A DNA stretch of 6,081 nucleotides from contig CALDQF010000422.1 of NCBI GenBank assembly GCA_937911845.1, positions 1-6,081 of the forward strand. Reading direction: 5' to 3'. Numbering within the stretch: position 1 is the stretch's first letter; every line of letters begins with the position of its first letter. The position numbers and the translations under genes were made by a program. The notes under the pieces were generated by a model, which ran no database searches, was not told the origin of the DNA, and saw only the letters and a list, made by a program, of their open reading frames with translations. Positions 1-6,043 of the stretch are shown here, in pieces. Source of the stretch: an uncultured Phycisphaera sp. Lineage in GTDB: Bacteria; Planctomycetota; Phycisphaerae; Phycisphaerales; SM1A02.

Positions 1-446
1 CCGGCCCTTACAACCTTCTGCTCGAAGAGAACAAGTCCATGTTTGGGGAGATGATGGTCCGCAATTTTCTTCGTGACCCAGTGGATCCCATGGGCACGGG
101 CCAGGGCGCTGAAGATGCCATACGTGCTCGGGCCCAAGAGGCTTCACCGGTCAATCATCTTGACGGTTCGGATCCTCCTCTTCTTCTGATCCAGGGCGGC
201 AAAGATACGCTGTGCGCCACTGCTCAGGCGAGAGACATGGCGGCTGCCGCCATGGAGACTGGGTTGGAAGTACACCTCGGGTTCTATCCTGAGATTGGTC
301 ATGTGCCAACCGATCCCGATGTCTTCCGAACCATTTCTCGATTCATGGACCGGCACCTCGGCACCAGTTGCTCGGCCTTTTTTGACTCCATTTGGCCGGT
401 TGAACAAGTTGCTGCTGCCTCGGCCGTCCAAGACACGAAAGAGTAA
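1..446 (+). CDS. alpha/beta hydrolase, BD-FAE/esterase type (C-terminal part, 5' truncated by window edge)
   Basis: The reading frame is open from the left edge (first full codon at 3) to TAA at 444-446, so the start, the nucleophile elbow (GxSxG) and the oxyanion region lie outside the window. The visible part is the end of an alpha/beta hydrolase fold. An SPVNHL segment leads into the strand PPLLLIQGGKD, whose Asp (codon 204-206) fits the catalytic acid. About 30 residues later comes YPEIGHVP, whose His (codon 300-302) fits the catalytic base. Family knowledge: this spacing and the 'SP..h....PPlLliHG..D' style are typical of BD-FAE and carboxylesterase-like hydrolases acting on ester bonds; the substrate cannot be read here. 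After the domain ends near RFMDRHL there is an extra tail of about 28 residues with no motif. The next gene begins 5 bases downstream, so the two are probably co-transcribed. A dienelactone-hydrolase or prolyl-oligopeptidase-like member is also possible. Confidence 0.85.
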   Translation, partial: GPYNLLLEENKSMFGEMMVRNFLRDPVDPMGTGQGAEDAIRARAQEASPVNHLDGSDPPLLLIQGGKDTLCATAQARDMAAAAMETGLEVHLGFYPEIGHVPTDPDVFRTISRFMDRHLGTSCSAFFDSIWPVEQVAAASAVQDTKE

Positions 447-451
447 TCACC

Positions 452-880
452 ATGCATGCCAGTCTTCCTGAACCCATGATTACTTCCGCTTCCGCTTTGT
501 TTCGGTTGAAAGCCCAGGACCCCGGTGGCATCTGTGTTGGGTGGCCTGGATCTTCCTACGAACTTCAGTTGGCCTGTGAGGATGAGGTCTCACCGACGGC
601 GAATGGAAGAATCCGTGGCGTCGTGTTTGCGCGAGGACTGCGTTTTCACGCCGCATCGGCGGGCGGCCTTTTTGTAGAGCCGTCCGATGGAGAGCCCCGA
701 ATGCTGGCTGGTCGAGTGGTTGCCGTGGACGAGAACAATGCCTTGGTTGTTTTGAAAGCACCGATGCCCATCTTGGTTAGTATGCCCGCGGGACAAGACT
801 GGTCTATCCTGACCGAAGGTTCCATGGTGAATGGCCATGTGGAATCTGGCGCAGGATTCCTTCCTGCCACTGAAAGCTGA
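452..880 (+). CDS. hypothetical protein, 142 aa, family not recognised
   Basis: I do not recognise this protein. It starts with ATG 5 bases after the hydrolase stop, with only a weak purine stretch (AAAGAG) upstream. An in-frame ATG at 476 (residue 9) is an alternative start. There is no signal peptide, membrane segment or cysteine motif. From about residue 50 the composition alternates short hydrophobic strands with glycine turns (RGVVFARGLRFHA, LAGRVVAVDENNALVVLKA, PILVSMPAG), suggesting a small, mostly beta, cytoplasmic domain, perhaps barrel-like; this is inference from strand periodicity only. Codon use and GC resemble the neighbours, and no long open frame on the other strand looks better, so it is probably a real gene. 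Its only context clue is likely co-transcription with the hydrolase. It ends 70 bases before the convergent thioredoxin-like gene. Confidence 0.7.
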   Translation: MHASLPEPMITSASALFRLKAQDPGGICVGWPGSSYELQLACEDEVSPTANGRIRGVVFARGLRFHAASAGGLFVEPSDGEPRMLAGRVVAVDENNALVVLKAPMPILVSMPAGQDWSILTEGSMVNGHVESGAGFLPATES

Positions 881-927
881 GTACGAGTCCTTTCCTTCAG
901 GCTGAATTGTTGGGATGGATGGGGGCG

Positions 928-953
928 AAAAAAGGTCTGACGATTTGGCGTCA
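928..953 (-). terminator. weak intrinsic terminator candidate for the leftward lipoprotein/thioredoxin pair
   Basis: On the minus strand a 5-bp stem (TGACG/CGTCA, 6-base loop, 938-953) overlaps the stop codon of the thioredoxin-like gene. After 4 bases it is followed by a run of six T (933-928). The order stem then T-run fits an intrinsic terminator, but the stem is short and not GC-rich and the T-run is slightly displaced. It lies in the 70-base gap between convergent genes, where a terminator is expected. No comparable structure was seen for the rightward genes in this gap. Confidence 0.3.
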
Positions 954-1610
954 AGATTGATCTGAAGTCGATTCGGTTTCAGGAGATGATTCCTGAGGCA
1001 CTTCTTTCAGAAGACGTTTAACCACGTCTTCCACTCGGCTGGGCTGCAGACCACACGCACGAACGATGCCTTTGTGATCCACCACCAAGTAGGTTGGCCA
1101 ATATTTCAGGCGGCAAGCTTGGGCACTGCGGCCGCTTTTGCTCTGGCTGTCCAGAACATCGACCGCCATGGGATAGTCGGCCTTCAAGGGGCCAACCACT
1201 TGTTCGATGCGTTCTTTGCCGCGTCGAGCGTCATGAATGCCAATCAAGACAAAGGGCTGATCCTTGTACTTCTTGGCCATCTCGACATTCTTGGGCAAAG
1301 CCCGCCGACATGGGCCACACCACGTTGCCCAAAAATCGATGACCATCACCTTGCCTTGGTTGTTGTTGACATCAACGGGTTCCCCACGCCAGTTCTCCAA
1401 GGACAGCTTGGGAAGAGACTTTCCTTCAACGGCGAGATTGTCGGCGTACCGTTGACCTCCTTTGGAGTAGAACCAGCTGGTGGGAAATTCTGACGCCCCT
1501 TTGGTGGTTTCTGGGGGAGCGGTTGGGCGCTTCATTGGTACCAATGGTGTGGTCGGCACACTCTGTGGTGGTTCAATGAGGCAGCAAAGCAAGAGTGTGA
1601 TCATCGTCAT
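951..1610 (-). CDS. TlpA-like thioredoxin-fold protein with WCGPC active site
   Basis: This is a 219-residue thiol-disulfide oxidoreductase-like protein. The N-terminus has a short hydrophobic run (residues 4-12, TLLLCCLIE) without basic residues, then a Pro/Thr-rich linker (about 15-38). This hints at export, but it is not a clean signal peptide, and the Cys pair does not fit a lipobox well. The thioredoxin domain runs from about residue 65 to 205. It has 'LPKLSLENWRGEPV', a core strand leading into DFWATWCGPCR (active site C98-G-P-C101), and the cis-proline segment YWPTYLVVDHKG (Pro172). Extra cysteines at 166 and 186 flank the cis-Pro strand. Family knowledge: TlpA/ResA-type proteins reduce disulfides or deliver electrons in the periplasm, often for cytochrome or cell-envelope maturation; the partner here is unknown. 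ATG at 1610 is favoured by an AAGGAGG site 6 bases upstream. The start overlaps the lipoprotein stop by 4 bases (ATGA), implying coupled translation. Confidence 0.9.
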   Translation of the reverse strand: MTMITLLLCCLIEPPQSVPTTPLVPMKRPTAPPETTKGASEFPTSWFYSKGGQRYADNLAVEGKSLPKLSLENWRGEPVDVNNNQGKVMVIDFWATWCGPCRRALPKNVEMAKKYKDQPFVLIGIHDARRGKERIEQVVGPLKADYPMAVDVLDSQSKSGRSAQACRLKYWPTYLVVDHKGIVRACGLQPSRVEDVVKRLLKEVPQESSPETESTSDQS

Positions 1611-2251
1611 GGCTGACCTCCTTCAACAATGCTGAGTCCACCAACAAAAGCCAGCCAGTCTTCGCGGGCGGCATCGACAGTCGCTTCCGGTCCGGTGAGT
1701 CTGATGTGGAGAATTTCTCTTCCCGGGGCCCTCACGATGGCCGCCAGGAAGGCCATCCCATCTCGTGGGCTAGGCATTCCCATGCCCTGGTACTTGCCTC
1801 TGAGCTCAACCAGAACCGTAGGGAACGGAGCGTTTGGCATGGGGTCCACGATCGCTTGTCCCGGGCCCCCGGTTGATTCTTGGAATTGACCTTCCCACCG
1901 ATCAATGTTGGCTTCGTCGCTTCCACGAATGCCAGCAAAAATGGCCAGCTCACCTTGATCTCCATCTCCATTGGCTGGGACCACAAAAGTCGCGGCACGA
2001 AATTGCCGTGGCTCAGGCCGGAGGGTCCAACTGGAAGGTATCGGTGCTTGAAATCCTGCAAATCTGGCTTGGGTGGCCCCATCGGTGCTGGGGGTAGGCA
2101 GCCTGTCACTGCTGGAGGCCGACGGTCCTGAACTGAACCGAGCCGGTGATGCAGCGGACTTGGTAGGGGGTTCAGGAATCTCGCCGACCCGGGTTGGTTC
2201 CTCTGCGCAACTGGCAAGGAACAGCAACAACAACACAATATGGATCCTCAT
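1607..2251 (-). CDS. putative lipoprotein, conserved-looking planctomycete-style protein
   Basis: A 214-residue protein. It begins MRIHIVLLLLFLASC, a signal peptide with one basic residue, a hydrophobic core and a lipobox LASC (Cys15), followed by AEE. It is therefore very likely a lipid-anchored envelope protein; Ala at +2 would not retain it in the inner membrane by the E. coli rule. Residues 16-62 are a low-complexity Pro/Ser/Thr linker. The globular part (about 63-210) has PIPSSWTLRP, FRAATFVVP, GDQGELAIFAG, NIDRWEGQF (115-123), RGKYQGMG, and a C-terminal strand HIRLTGPEATV (182-192) followed by a helix. From memory this pattern resembles uncharacterised proteins common in planctomycetes; a PsbP/Mog1-like alpha-beta fold is a guess. 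The frame stays open 471 bases further upstream, but that stretch is antisense to the amidohydrolase and the lipobox sets the start at 2251. No Shine-Dalgarno site is visible. The gene is coupled to the downstream TlpA-like gene by ATGA. Confidence 0.82.
   Translation of the reverse strand: MRIHIVLLLLFLASCAEEPTRVGEIPEPPTKSAASPARFSSGPSASSSDRLPTPSTDGATQARFAGFQAPIPSSWTLRPEPRQFRAATFVVPANGDGDQGELAIFAGIRGSDEANIDRWEGQFQESTGGPGQAIVDPMPNAPFPTVLVELRGKYQGMGMPSPRDGMAFLAAIVRAPGREILHIRLTGPEATVDAAREDWLAFVGGLSIVEGGQP
1617..1623 (-). promoter_or_regulatory. strong Shine-Dalgarno site for the TlpA-like gene
   Basis: On the minus strand AAGGAGG lies 6 bases before the ATG at 1610, inside the end of the lipoprotein gene. 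It fixes the start of the thioredoxin-like protein and allows independent loading as well as coupled re-initiation at the ATGA overlap. Confidence 0.8.
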
Positions 2252-2272
2252 GTGTTTATCGTACGTCGCATC

Positions 2273-3721
2273 ATGGATCAAAGTTGCGAACTTCACACCG
2301 ATGTCCTGCTCAAGCCCTCTGGAGGAGCGGCTGGAGGGTTGTGCTGGCGTGACGGTGTGGTGACTGGTCTTGAGGCCTCCCCGGGGAAATCTGTGCCCTG
2401 CATCGTGCCTGCGTTCGTGGATCCGCATGTCCATTTGATCCTTGGTGCACGCCATGCCCAGCGGGCTGACTTTTCGAATTGCAGATCTCGCGAAGAATTT
2501 TCGCGATGTTTGGACATGGCTCACCGTGATCAGCCTGATGGTTGGTTGATTGGTGGGGGGTGGGATGCTGGGCGGCTTGGATTGACTCCAGATCGATCCT
2601 GGCTGAAAAGTGTCGGGGACCGTCCTTGTGTTCTTTGGAGCAGGGACATCCATGTTGCCGTGGTAAATGATGCGGTCTTGTCGCAACTGGATGTGTCCCC
2701 AATTCAGGGGGGGTGCTTTCACCGCGGCGACAGCGGGAAGTTGTCAGGGCGTTTGGAAGAAGCCGCCGCGTGGCACCGGTTGAACCCAATGATCCCCGAG
2801 CCAAGCCCTTCAACGGATCGACTTTTCGTGGAGCAAGTGGTTCCTCTTCTGCACGCTCGCGGCATTCTTGCGGTTGGCAGCATGGAATATTTTCGACATG
2901 TCAAATCGGTTTTGACCCAGGGTGTTCCTGGTCTTGACCTTTCGATTACGTTGTTGGACCGCTCTGAGGAAGTTGATGCCACTTCCCTGCGAGAAGATTT
3001 TGCTCAGCACGTGAATCTGGTGTTGTCGGGCATGAAGTCATTTGCCGACGGAACGTTGGGGGCTCGTACGGCTTGGATGGACACCCCTTGGGCCGACGGC
3101 GCGCCCAAGGGCTGGCCCCTTGACCATACAGCTGAGGGCACTCTGGCCTCATGGGCCAGCCAAGTGCGTACTGAGGCACTTGATCCCGCTGTCCACGCCA
3201 TCGGCAGTGCGGCTGTTGCAGCGGTGTTGGATGCGTTTGAATCAGCAGGAATCGATTCTGGCCGGGTGGAACACGCAGAGTTTGTCCGTGATGTTGATCT
3301 CCCGCGTTTCAAGGGTCACTGGTGTTCTATGCAGCCGACCCACCACGCAGATGATGCCCGAGAGATCGCCAAATGTGCTGACCCCAAACTTGCTTTCCGA
3401 TTCCGATCGTTACAAGAAGCGGGTGGACAACTGGCCTTCTCCAGCGATTGGCCTGTGGTCGAAGCCAATCCGCTCAACGCCATGCTTGAAGCCGTTCGGC
3501 CGGACCGATCTGAATCTGTTGGTGTCATCACTGCCCTTGAGGCCGTGACAACGGCCGCCGCCCGTATGGTTCGGCTTCCGGATCCGTCCCTTCGTGTTGG
3601 AGGACCAGCTTCTTTTGTGGTGTTGGATGAGGATCCGCGGCAAGCATTGCCTCAAGGTCGAGTTCCAAGCATTTTGGCCACCGTCCGCCATGGGCAAGTG
3701 GTCTATGGTGATTTGCCATGA
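2273..3721 (+). CDS. amidohydrolase family protein (YtcJ / amidohydrolase_3 type)
   Basis: A 482-residue metal-dependent hydrolase of the amidohydrolase superfamily. Numbered from ATG 2273: the metal-binding FVDPHVH gives H52 and H54; GGGWDAG at 94-100 matches the family's 'GrGWd' segment; MKSFADGTLGART places K255 as the family lysine; VHAIG gives H308; RVEHAEF gives H334; SMQPTHHADD (353-362) matches 'vqPth..dD'; FSSDWPV gives D392, the catalytic Asp. The C-terminal part (ITALEAVTTAAARMV, then GGPASFVVLDEDP) closes the composite beta-domain. There is no signal peptide. It is somewhat shorter than typical YtcJ-like enzymes (about 530 residues from general knowledge). The family's usual 'HAIGDRA' reads HAIGSAA here. 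The substrate (amide, imide or similar C-N bond) cannot be assigned. Start choice: ATG 2240 or GTG 2252 are also in frame, but 2240 would overlap the divergent lipoprotein's first codons. No Shine-Dalgarno site decides. The stop overlaps the next start (ATGA). Confidence 0.88.
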   Translation: MDQSCELHTDVLLKPSGGAAGGLCWRDGVVTGLEASPGKSVPCIVPAFVDPHVHLILGARHAQRADFSNCRSREEFSRCLDMAHRDQPDGWLIGGGWDAGRLGLTPDRSWLKSVGDRPCVLWSRDIHVAVVNDAVLSQLDVSPIQGGCFHRGDSGKLSGRLEEAAAWHRLNPMIPEPSPSTDRLFVEQVVPLLHARGILAVGSMEYFRHVKSVLTQGVPGLDLSITLLDRSEEVDATSLREDFAQHVNLVLSGMKSFADGTLGARTAWMDTPWADGAPKGWPLDHTAEGTLASWASQVRTEALDPAVHAIGSAAVAAVLDAFESAGIDSGRVEHAEFVRDVDLPRFKGHWCSMQPTHHADDAREIAKCADPKLAFRFRSLQEAGGQLAFSSDWPVVEANPLNAMLEAVRPDRSESVGVITALEAVTTAAARMVRLPDPSLRVGGPASFVVLDEDPRQALPQGRVPSILATVRHGQVVYGDLP

Positions 3722-4191
3722 GTTCAAGCGTCGAAATGTTGCGTGAAGCTCTGTTGACCCGAGGTTGGACCATCTCAACCGCGGAGTCTTGTACAGGAGG
3801 GTTGTGTGCGGCGGCCTTGGTGGACCTCCCTGGATCCAGCACCTGGTACTCCGGAGGGGTTGTGGCATACTCCAATGCCATCAAGCACGAACTGTTGCAG
3901 GTCTCGAAGGATGTCCTGTTGAACCATGGTGCCGTCAGTGAGCCTGTGGCCTTGGCGATGGCTGAGGGCGTGCGGTCACGATGTTCAAGTTCGGTTTCGT
4001 GTTCGACCACTGGCATCGCCGGACCTGGCGGTGGGACCCCTGACAAACCCGTGGGCTTGGTCTGGATTGGCGTTGCCACGCCAACGGGAACACAGGCCCG
4101 TCAGTATTACTTTTCCGGAAATCGACTGTCCGTTCGTCAGCAAACAGTCGATGCATGTTTCGAATTCCTCTTGGAACAGCTCGAGTCGTGA
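3718..4191 (+). CDS. pncC: CinA C-terminal domain protein, PncC-type nicotinamide-nucleotide amidohydrolase
   Basis: A 157-residue stand-alone CinA C-terminal domain with no N-terminal MoCF-like domain, the same architecture as E. coli PncC (YgaD). Motifs in order: TAESCTGG (21-28, with the family nucleophile Ser24), GSSTWYSGGVVAYSNAIK (39-56, with conserved Tyr51 and Lys56), GAVSE (71-75), TTGIAGPGGG (97-106) and KPVGLVWIGVA (110-120). Family knowledge: PncC deamidates nicotinamide mononucleotide to nicotinic acid mononucleotide in the cytoplasm, feeding pyridine-nucleotide recycling; some homologues were only annotated as competence-damage proteins. The length is normal and all motif residues are present. 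The ATG overlaps the amidohydrolase stop (ATGA at 3718-3721), with a weak GGTGA 6 bases upstream, so translation is probably coupled. Its own stop overlaps the folK GTG start. Function is inferred by homology only. Confidence 0.92.
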   Translation: MSSSVEMLREALLTRGWTISTAESCTGGLCAAALVDLPGSSTWYSGGVVAYSNAIKHELLQVSKDVLLNHGAVSEPVALAMAEGVRSRCSSSVSCSTTGIAGPGGGTPDKPVGLVWIGVATPTGTQARQYYFSGNRLSVRQQTVDACFEFLLEQLES

Positions 4192-4691
4192 ACCTAGTTC
4201 TTGTTGCTTTTGGTGCCAATCTCGGCCACCCGGTGCAGACTTTTCATTCAGCCTTGGATCGATTGGTCGCCGAGGAAGTCTTGCGGTCCGTGCGATGCAG
4301 CCCAATTTTTTCGACACCTCCGGTGGGTGGTCCAGTTGATCAGCCGGAGTATGCCAATGCCGTGATTTCAGCACGGACAAGTTGCGGGCCTCGTGAATTG
4401 ATGGTCCGGCTGCTGGAGGTGGAGAGGATCTTTGGCCGGGATCGTGAGCGTGAGATTCGCTGGGGCCCGAGGCAGTTGGATCTCGATCTGATCGCTTTCG
4501 GGGATGTCCGATGTTCGGTTCCAGGGTTGGAGTTGCCTCACCCTCGCGCTCAGGAACGTCCCTTTGTCCTTGGGCCGTCACAAACTCTGCCATTGGATGA
4601 GATTCCACGGTCAATTCGAGAAATCGTTCGATCGTTCCCCTGGCAATGGCCGAAAGAACAAAAAGTGCAGGAGGTCTTTCAATGTTCTTAA
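4188..4691 (+). CDS. folK: 2-amino-4-hydroxy-6-hydroxymethyldihydropteridine pyrophosphokinase (HPPK)
   Basis: A 167-residue single-domain HPPK, close to the usual 155-170. It transfers pyrophosphate from ATP to 6-hydroxymethyl-dihydropterin, the step before dihydropteroate synthase in folate synthesis (cytoplasm). Numbered from GTG 4188: VAFGANLG (6-13) is the N-terminal signature; QPEYANAV (52-59) is the pterin-pocket segment; E79 with GRDRERE follows; RWGPRQLDLDLI (91-102) is the HPPK signature with the Mg-binding D98 and D100; LPHPRAQERPFVLGP (116-130) supplies the conserved His118 and Arg. The GTG start is chosen over ATG 4155 because MNLVLVAFGANLG aligns with the normal HPPK N-terminus, the longer form adds 11 unrelated residues inside pncC, and GTGA (4188-4191) repeats the stop/start overlap used one gene earlier. 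No folB or folP is in the window. The last 10 bases overlap the next gene. Confidence 0.93.
   Translation: MNLVLVAFGANLGHPVQTFHSALDRLVAEEVLRSVRCSPIFSTPPVGGPVDQPEYANAVISARTSCGPRELMVRLLEVERIFGRDREREIRWGPRQLDLDLIAFGDVRCSVPGLELPHPRAQERPFVLGPSQTLPLDEIPRSIREIVRSFPWQWPKEQKVQEVFQCS
4669..4674 (+). promoter_or_regulatory. strong Shine-Dalgarno site setting the start of the 406-residue protein
   Basis: A perfect AGGAGG lies 7 bases before ATG 4682, inside the end of folK. It favours 4682 over the upstream in-frame ATG 4646. It is the strongest ribosome site in the rightward run, where the overlapping genes have weak or no sites. Confidence 0.8.
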
Positions 4692-5902
4692 CTGTTTATT
4701 CTTTGGGTATCTGCTTGTCGATGCCATCGGATTCAAGTCTGGAAGGCGTTCGAGCTCCAGAACTAAGAATGGAAGAAGTTGCTGACATTTCGGTTCAATT
4801 TGAGAAGATCCGAGACCATCTCCGCCAACTCAAAACGTACACCCTTGAATTGCAAGAGGCCGTACAGTTTCTCAACCTCGATCCAACCCTAAGTCGCCAA
4901 TCCCTTCGACATGATCGGGGAAACTATGAATTGGTGACTCAAAACACCCGCTCCGTATTTCTCGACAACACATTTGGATTTTTCAATTCCACCAAACCAG
5001 ACCGATGTGTTTGGCGGTCGGCCGAGGGCTCATTCTTTGATGAGATTGGACGCTTAAAGAACGTGGTCTCTACGTTTGTCGCTCTAGGTTCAGAGAAACC
5101 AACTCGAGAAATTCTTCTCAAGCTCGGCTTGGGATTGGATGGCACCTTGAAGTTTGGCTCATTGTCAAAAGTGGCTCATGAGATCTATGGGACTCTTGAG
5201 AGAATCACGATCGAAACATCACGTGGTCAAACGCATTGGGACATCCATCCTGATTCTCAGTTGGTGATGCGCCTCTCCACAGACTATTCACCGCCAGATA
5301 CTCCTGAATCAGTCCGTATTCGTCGGACCATCGATTGCACTTGGAAATTCCCCAGTGAACTCGTCCCTCCAATTGCTTTTGACCCGGCGGATCGAACCAA
5401 GTATCCAACCATTGAGGGGCTCTTTTCTTGGGAGAATCCACAATCTGGTTCTCAGCCTACTGGAGGCATGCCCGGCGATTTGTTCCCCACGGTTGAACTG
5501 AATTCATTCTCTGGTCAACCCTGGTCTTCGAAATCGATCGTGGGGCAGGATCACTTGTACCTGCTTTGGAATTCACCCAACTCACCATCTCGGTTGTTGA
5601 TCCGGTCTATCCAAGGTCTCGCAAACAACCCAAAGGGCTGTGAATTGACATGCCTCAATGTGTCGGAACCGGGATCCATTGACGCTGAACGATGGCTGAA
5701 AGCGTCTGAGACATTTCGGTCGCTTCGTGTGCCCAGCGCTCGGTCGCTTTTCGACCCTTCGTCGAATTTGTACAGCGCGTTGCAGATTGAAGAGTTGCCA
5801 CTGCTTATTCTTGTTGGAACCGACGGCAAAATTCAGGGTCGTTGGAGCGGAAAACTCCAACGCCAAGTCTCAGCCATCACGAATGCAGTTCTGTCGGACT
5901 GA
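4682..5902 (+). CDS. two-part protein with a C-terminal TlpA/redoxin-like domain lacking the active-site cysteines
   Basis: A 406-residue protein. A hydrophobic start (residues 2-13) may be a weak export signal, though it lacks basic residues. Residues about 28-65 are predicted helix (VQFEKIRDHLRQLKTY). Residues about 78-235 form a strand-rich domain, possibly LolA/DUF2092-like as in some planctomycete redoxin fusions; that label is only inference. From about 263 a TlpA/AhpC-type thioredoxin fold is visible: GDLFPTVELNSFSGQPWS, then LYLLWNSPNSPSR (292-304), TCLNVSEPG (323-331), LFDPSSNLYSALQIEELP (356-373, cis-Pro-like P373), LLILVGTDGKI and a final helix. WNSPNSPSR aligns without gaps to WATWCGPCR of the thioredoxin-like protein encoded at 951-1610, putting Asn300 and Ser303 where the cysteines belong, so it cannot do CxxC redox chemistry. 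Other cysteines (11, 109, 219, 320, 324) are outside that loop. It overlaps folK by 10 bases. The start is set by AGGAGG. Sampled GC is lower than in the preceding genes. Confidence 0.85.
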   Translation: MFLTVYSLGICLSMPSDSSLEGVRAPELRMEEVADISVQFEKIRDHLRQLKTYTLELQEAVQFLNLDPTLSRQSLRHDRGNYELVTQNTRSVFLDNTFGFFNSTKPDRCVWRSAEGSFFDEIGRLKNVVSTFVALGSEKPTREILLKLGLGLDGTLKFGSLSKVAHEIYGTLERITIETSRGQTHWDIHPDSQLVMRLSTDYSPPDTPESVRIRRTIDCTWKFPSELVPPIAFDPADRTKYPTIEGLFSWENPQSGSQPTGGMPGDLFPTVELNSFSGQPWSSKSIVGQDHLYLLWNSPNSPSRLLIRSIQGLANNPKGCELTCLNVSEPGSIDAERWLKASETFRSLRVPSARSLFDPSSNLYSALQIEELPLLILVGTDGKIQGRWSGKLQRQVSAITNAVLSD

Positions 5903-5950
5903 GTCTTTTCCGCTCGGAAATTGACGTTCAATACTTTCGACAGTTGTCGA

Positions 5951-5963
5951 CCCAGGATCTGGG
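5951..5963. other. small hairpin in repeat copy 1 (counterpart at 6022-6036 in copy 2)
   Basis: CCCAG-GAT-CTGGG forms a 5-bp stem with a 3-base loop. In copy 2 the two inserted bases give CCCAGA-GGA-TCTGGG, a 6-bp stem that again has a 3-base loop. The structure is therefore kept or lengthened despite the indel. Confidence 0.6.
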
Positions 5964-5970
5964 CCCAAGG

Positions 5971-6000
5971 TCCGCATCAGTCCAAGAGAACTGATGCGGA
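5971..6000. other. perfect 11-bp hairpin, repeat copy 1
   Basis: TCCGCATCAGT (5971-5981) pairs perfectly with ACTGATGCGGA (5990-6000) around the loop CCAAGAGA. It is followed by GA-rich sequence, with no T-run on either strand, so it is not a classical intrinsic terminator. A role as an mRNA 3'-end stabiliser, RNA element or protein-binding inverted repeat would be inference. Confidence 0.85.
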
Positions 6001-6043
6001 GAGAAGAGAGAGAGTTGTCGACCCAGAGGATCTGGGCCCAAGG

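Noticed and set aside
2252..2722. Upstream extension of the leftward lipoprotein frame to an ATG at 2722
   Set aside because: It is fully antisense to the well-supported amidohydrolase, and a lipobox-type signal peptide starts exactly at 2251. The extension would bury the signal peptide in mid-protein.
4155..4187. ATG 4155 as folK start
   Set aside because: It adds 11 residues not seen in HPPK proteins, lies within pncC, and the GTG at 4188 gives both the normal N-terminus and a GTGA overlap.
3985..4614. Long minus-strand open frame (209 residues) opposite pncC and folK
   Set aside because: The plus-strand frames carry complete PncC and HPPK motifs. The antisense product is Arg/Pro/His-rich with no domain pattern, typical of a shadow frame in GC-rich DNA.
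4646..4681. ATG 4646 as start of the 406-residue protein
   Set aside because: A perfect AGGAGG with ideal spacing precedes ATG 4682, and the extra 12 residues are hydrophilic and deeper inside folK.
5907..5920. TTTCC-GCTC-GGAAA hairpin just after the last stop as an intrinsic terminator
   Set aside because: The stem is only 5 bp and AT-rich, and there is no T-run after it.
5921..5946. TTGACG as a -35 box for a promoter driving the repeats
   Set aside because: No -10-like hexamer lies 16-18 bases downstream; the sequence there is TTGTCG-like.
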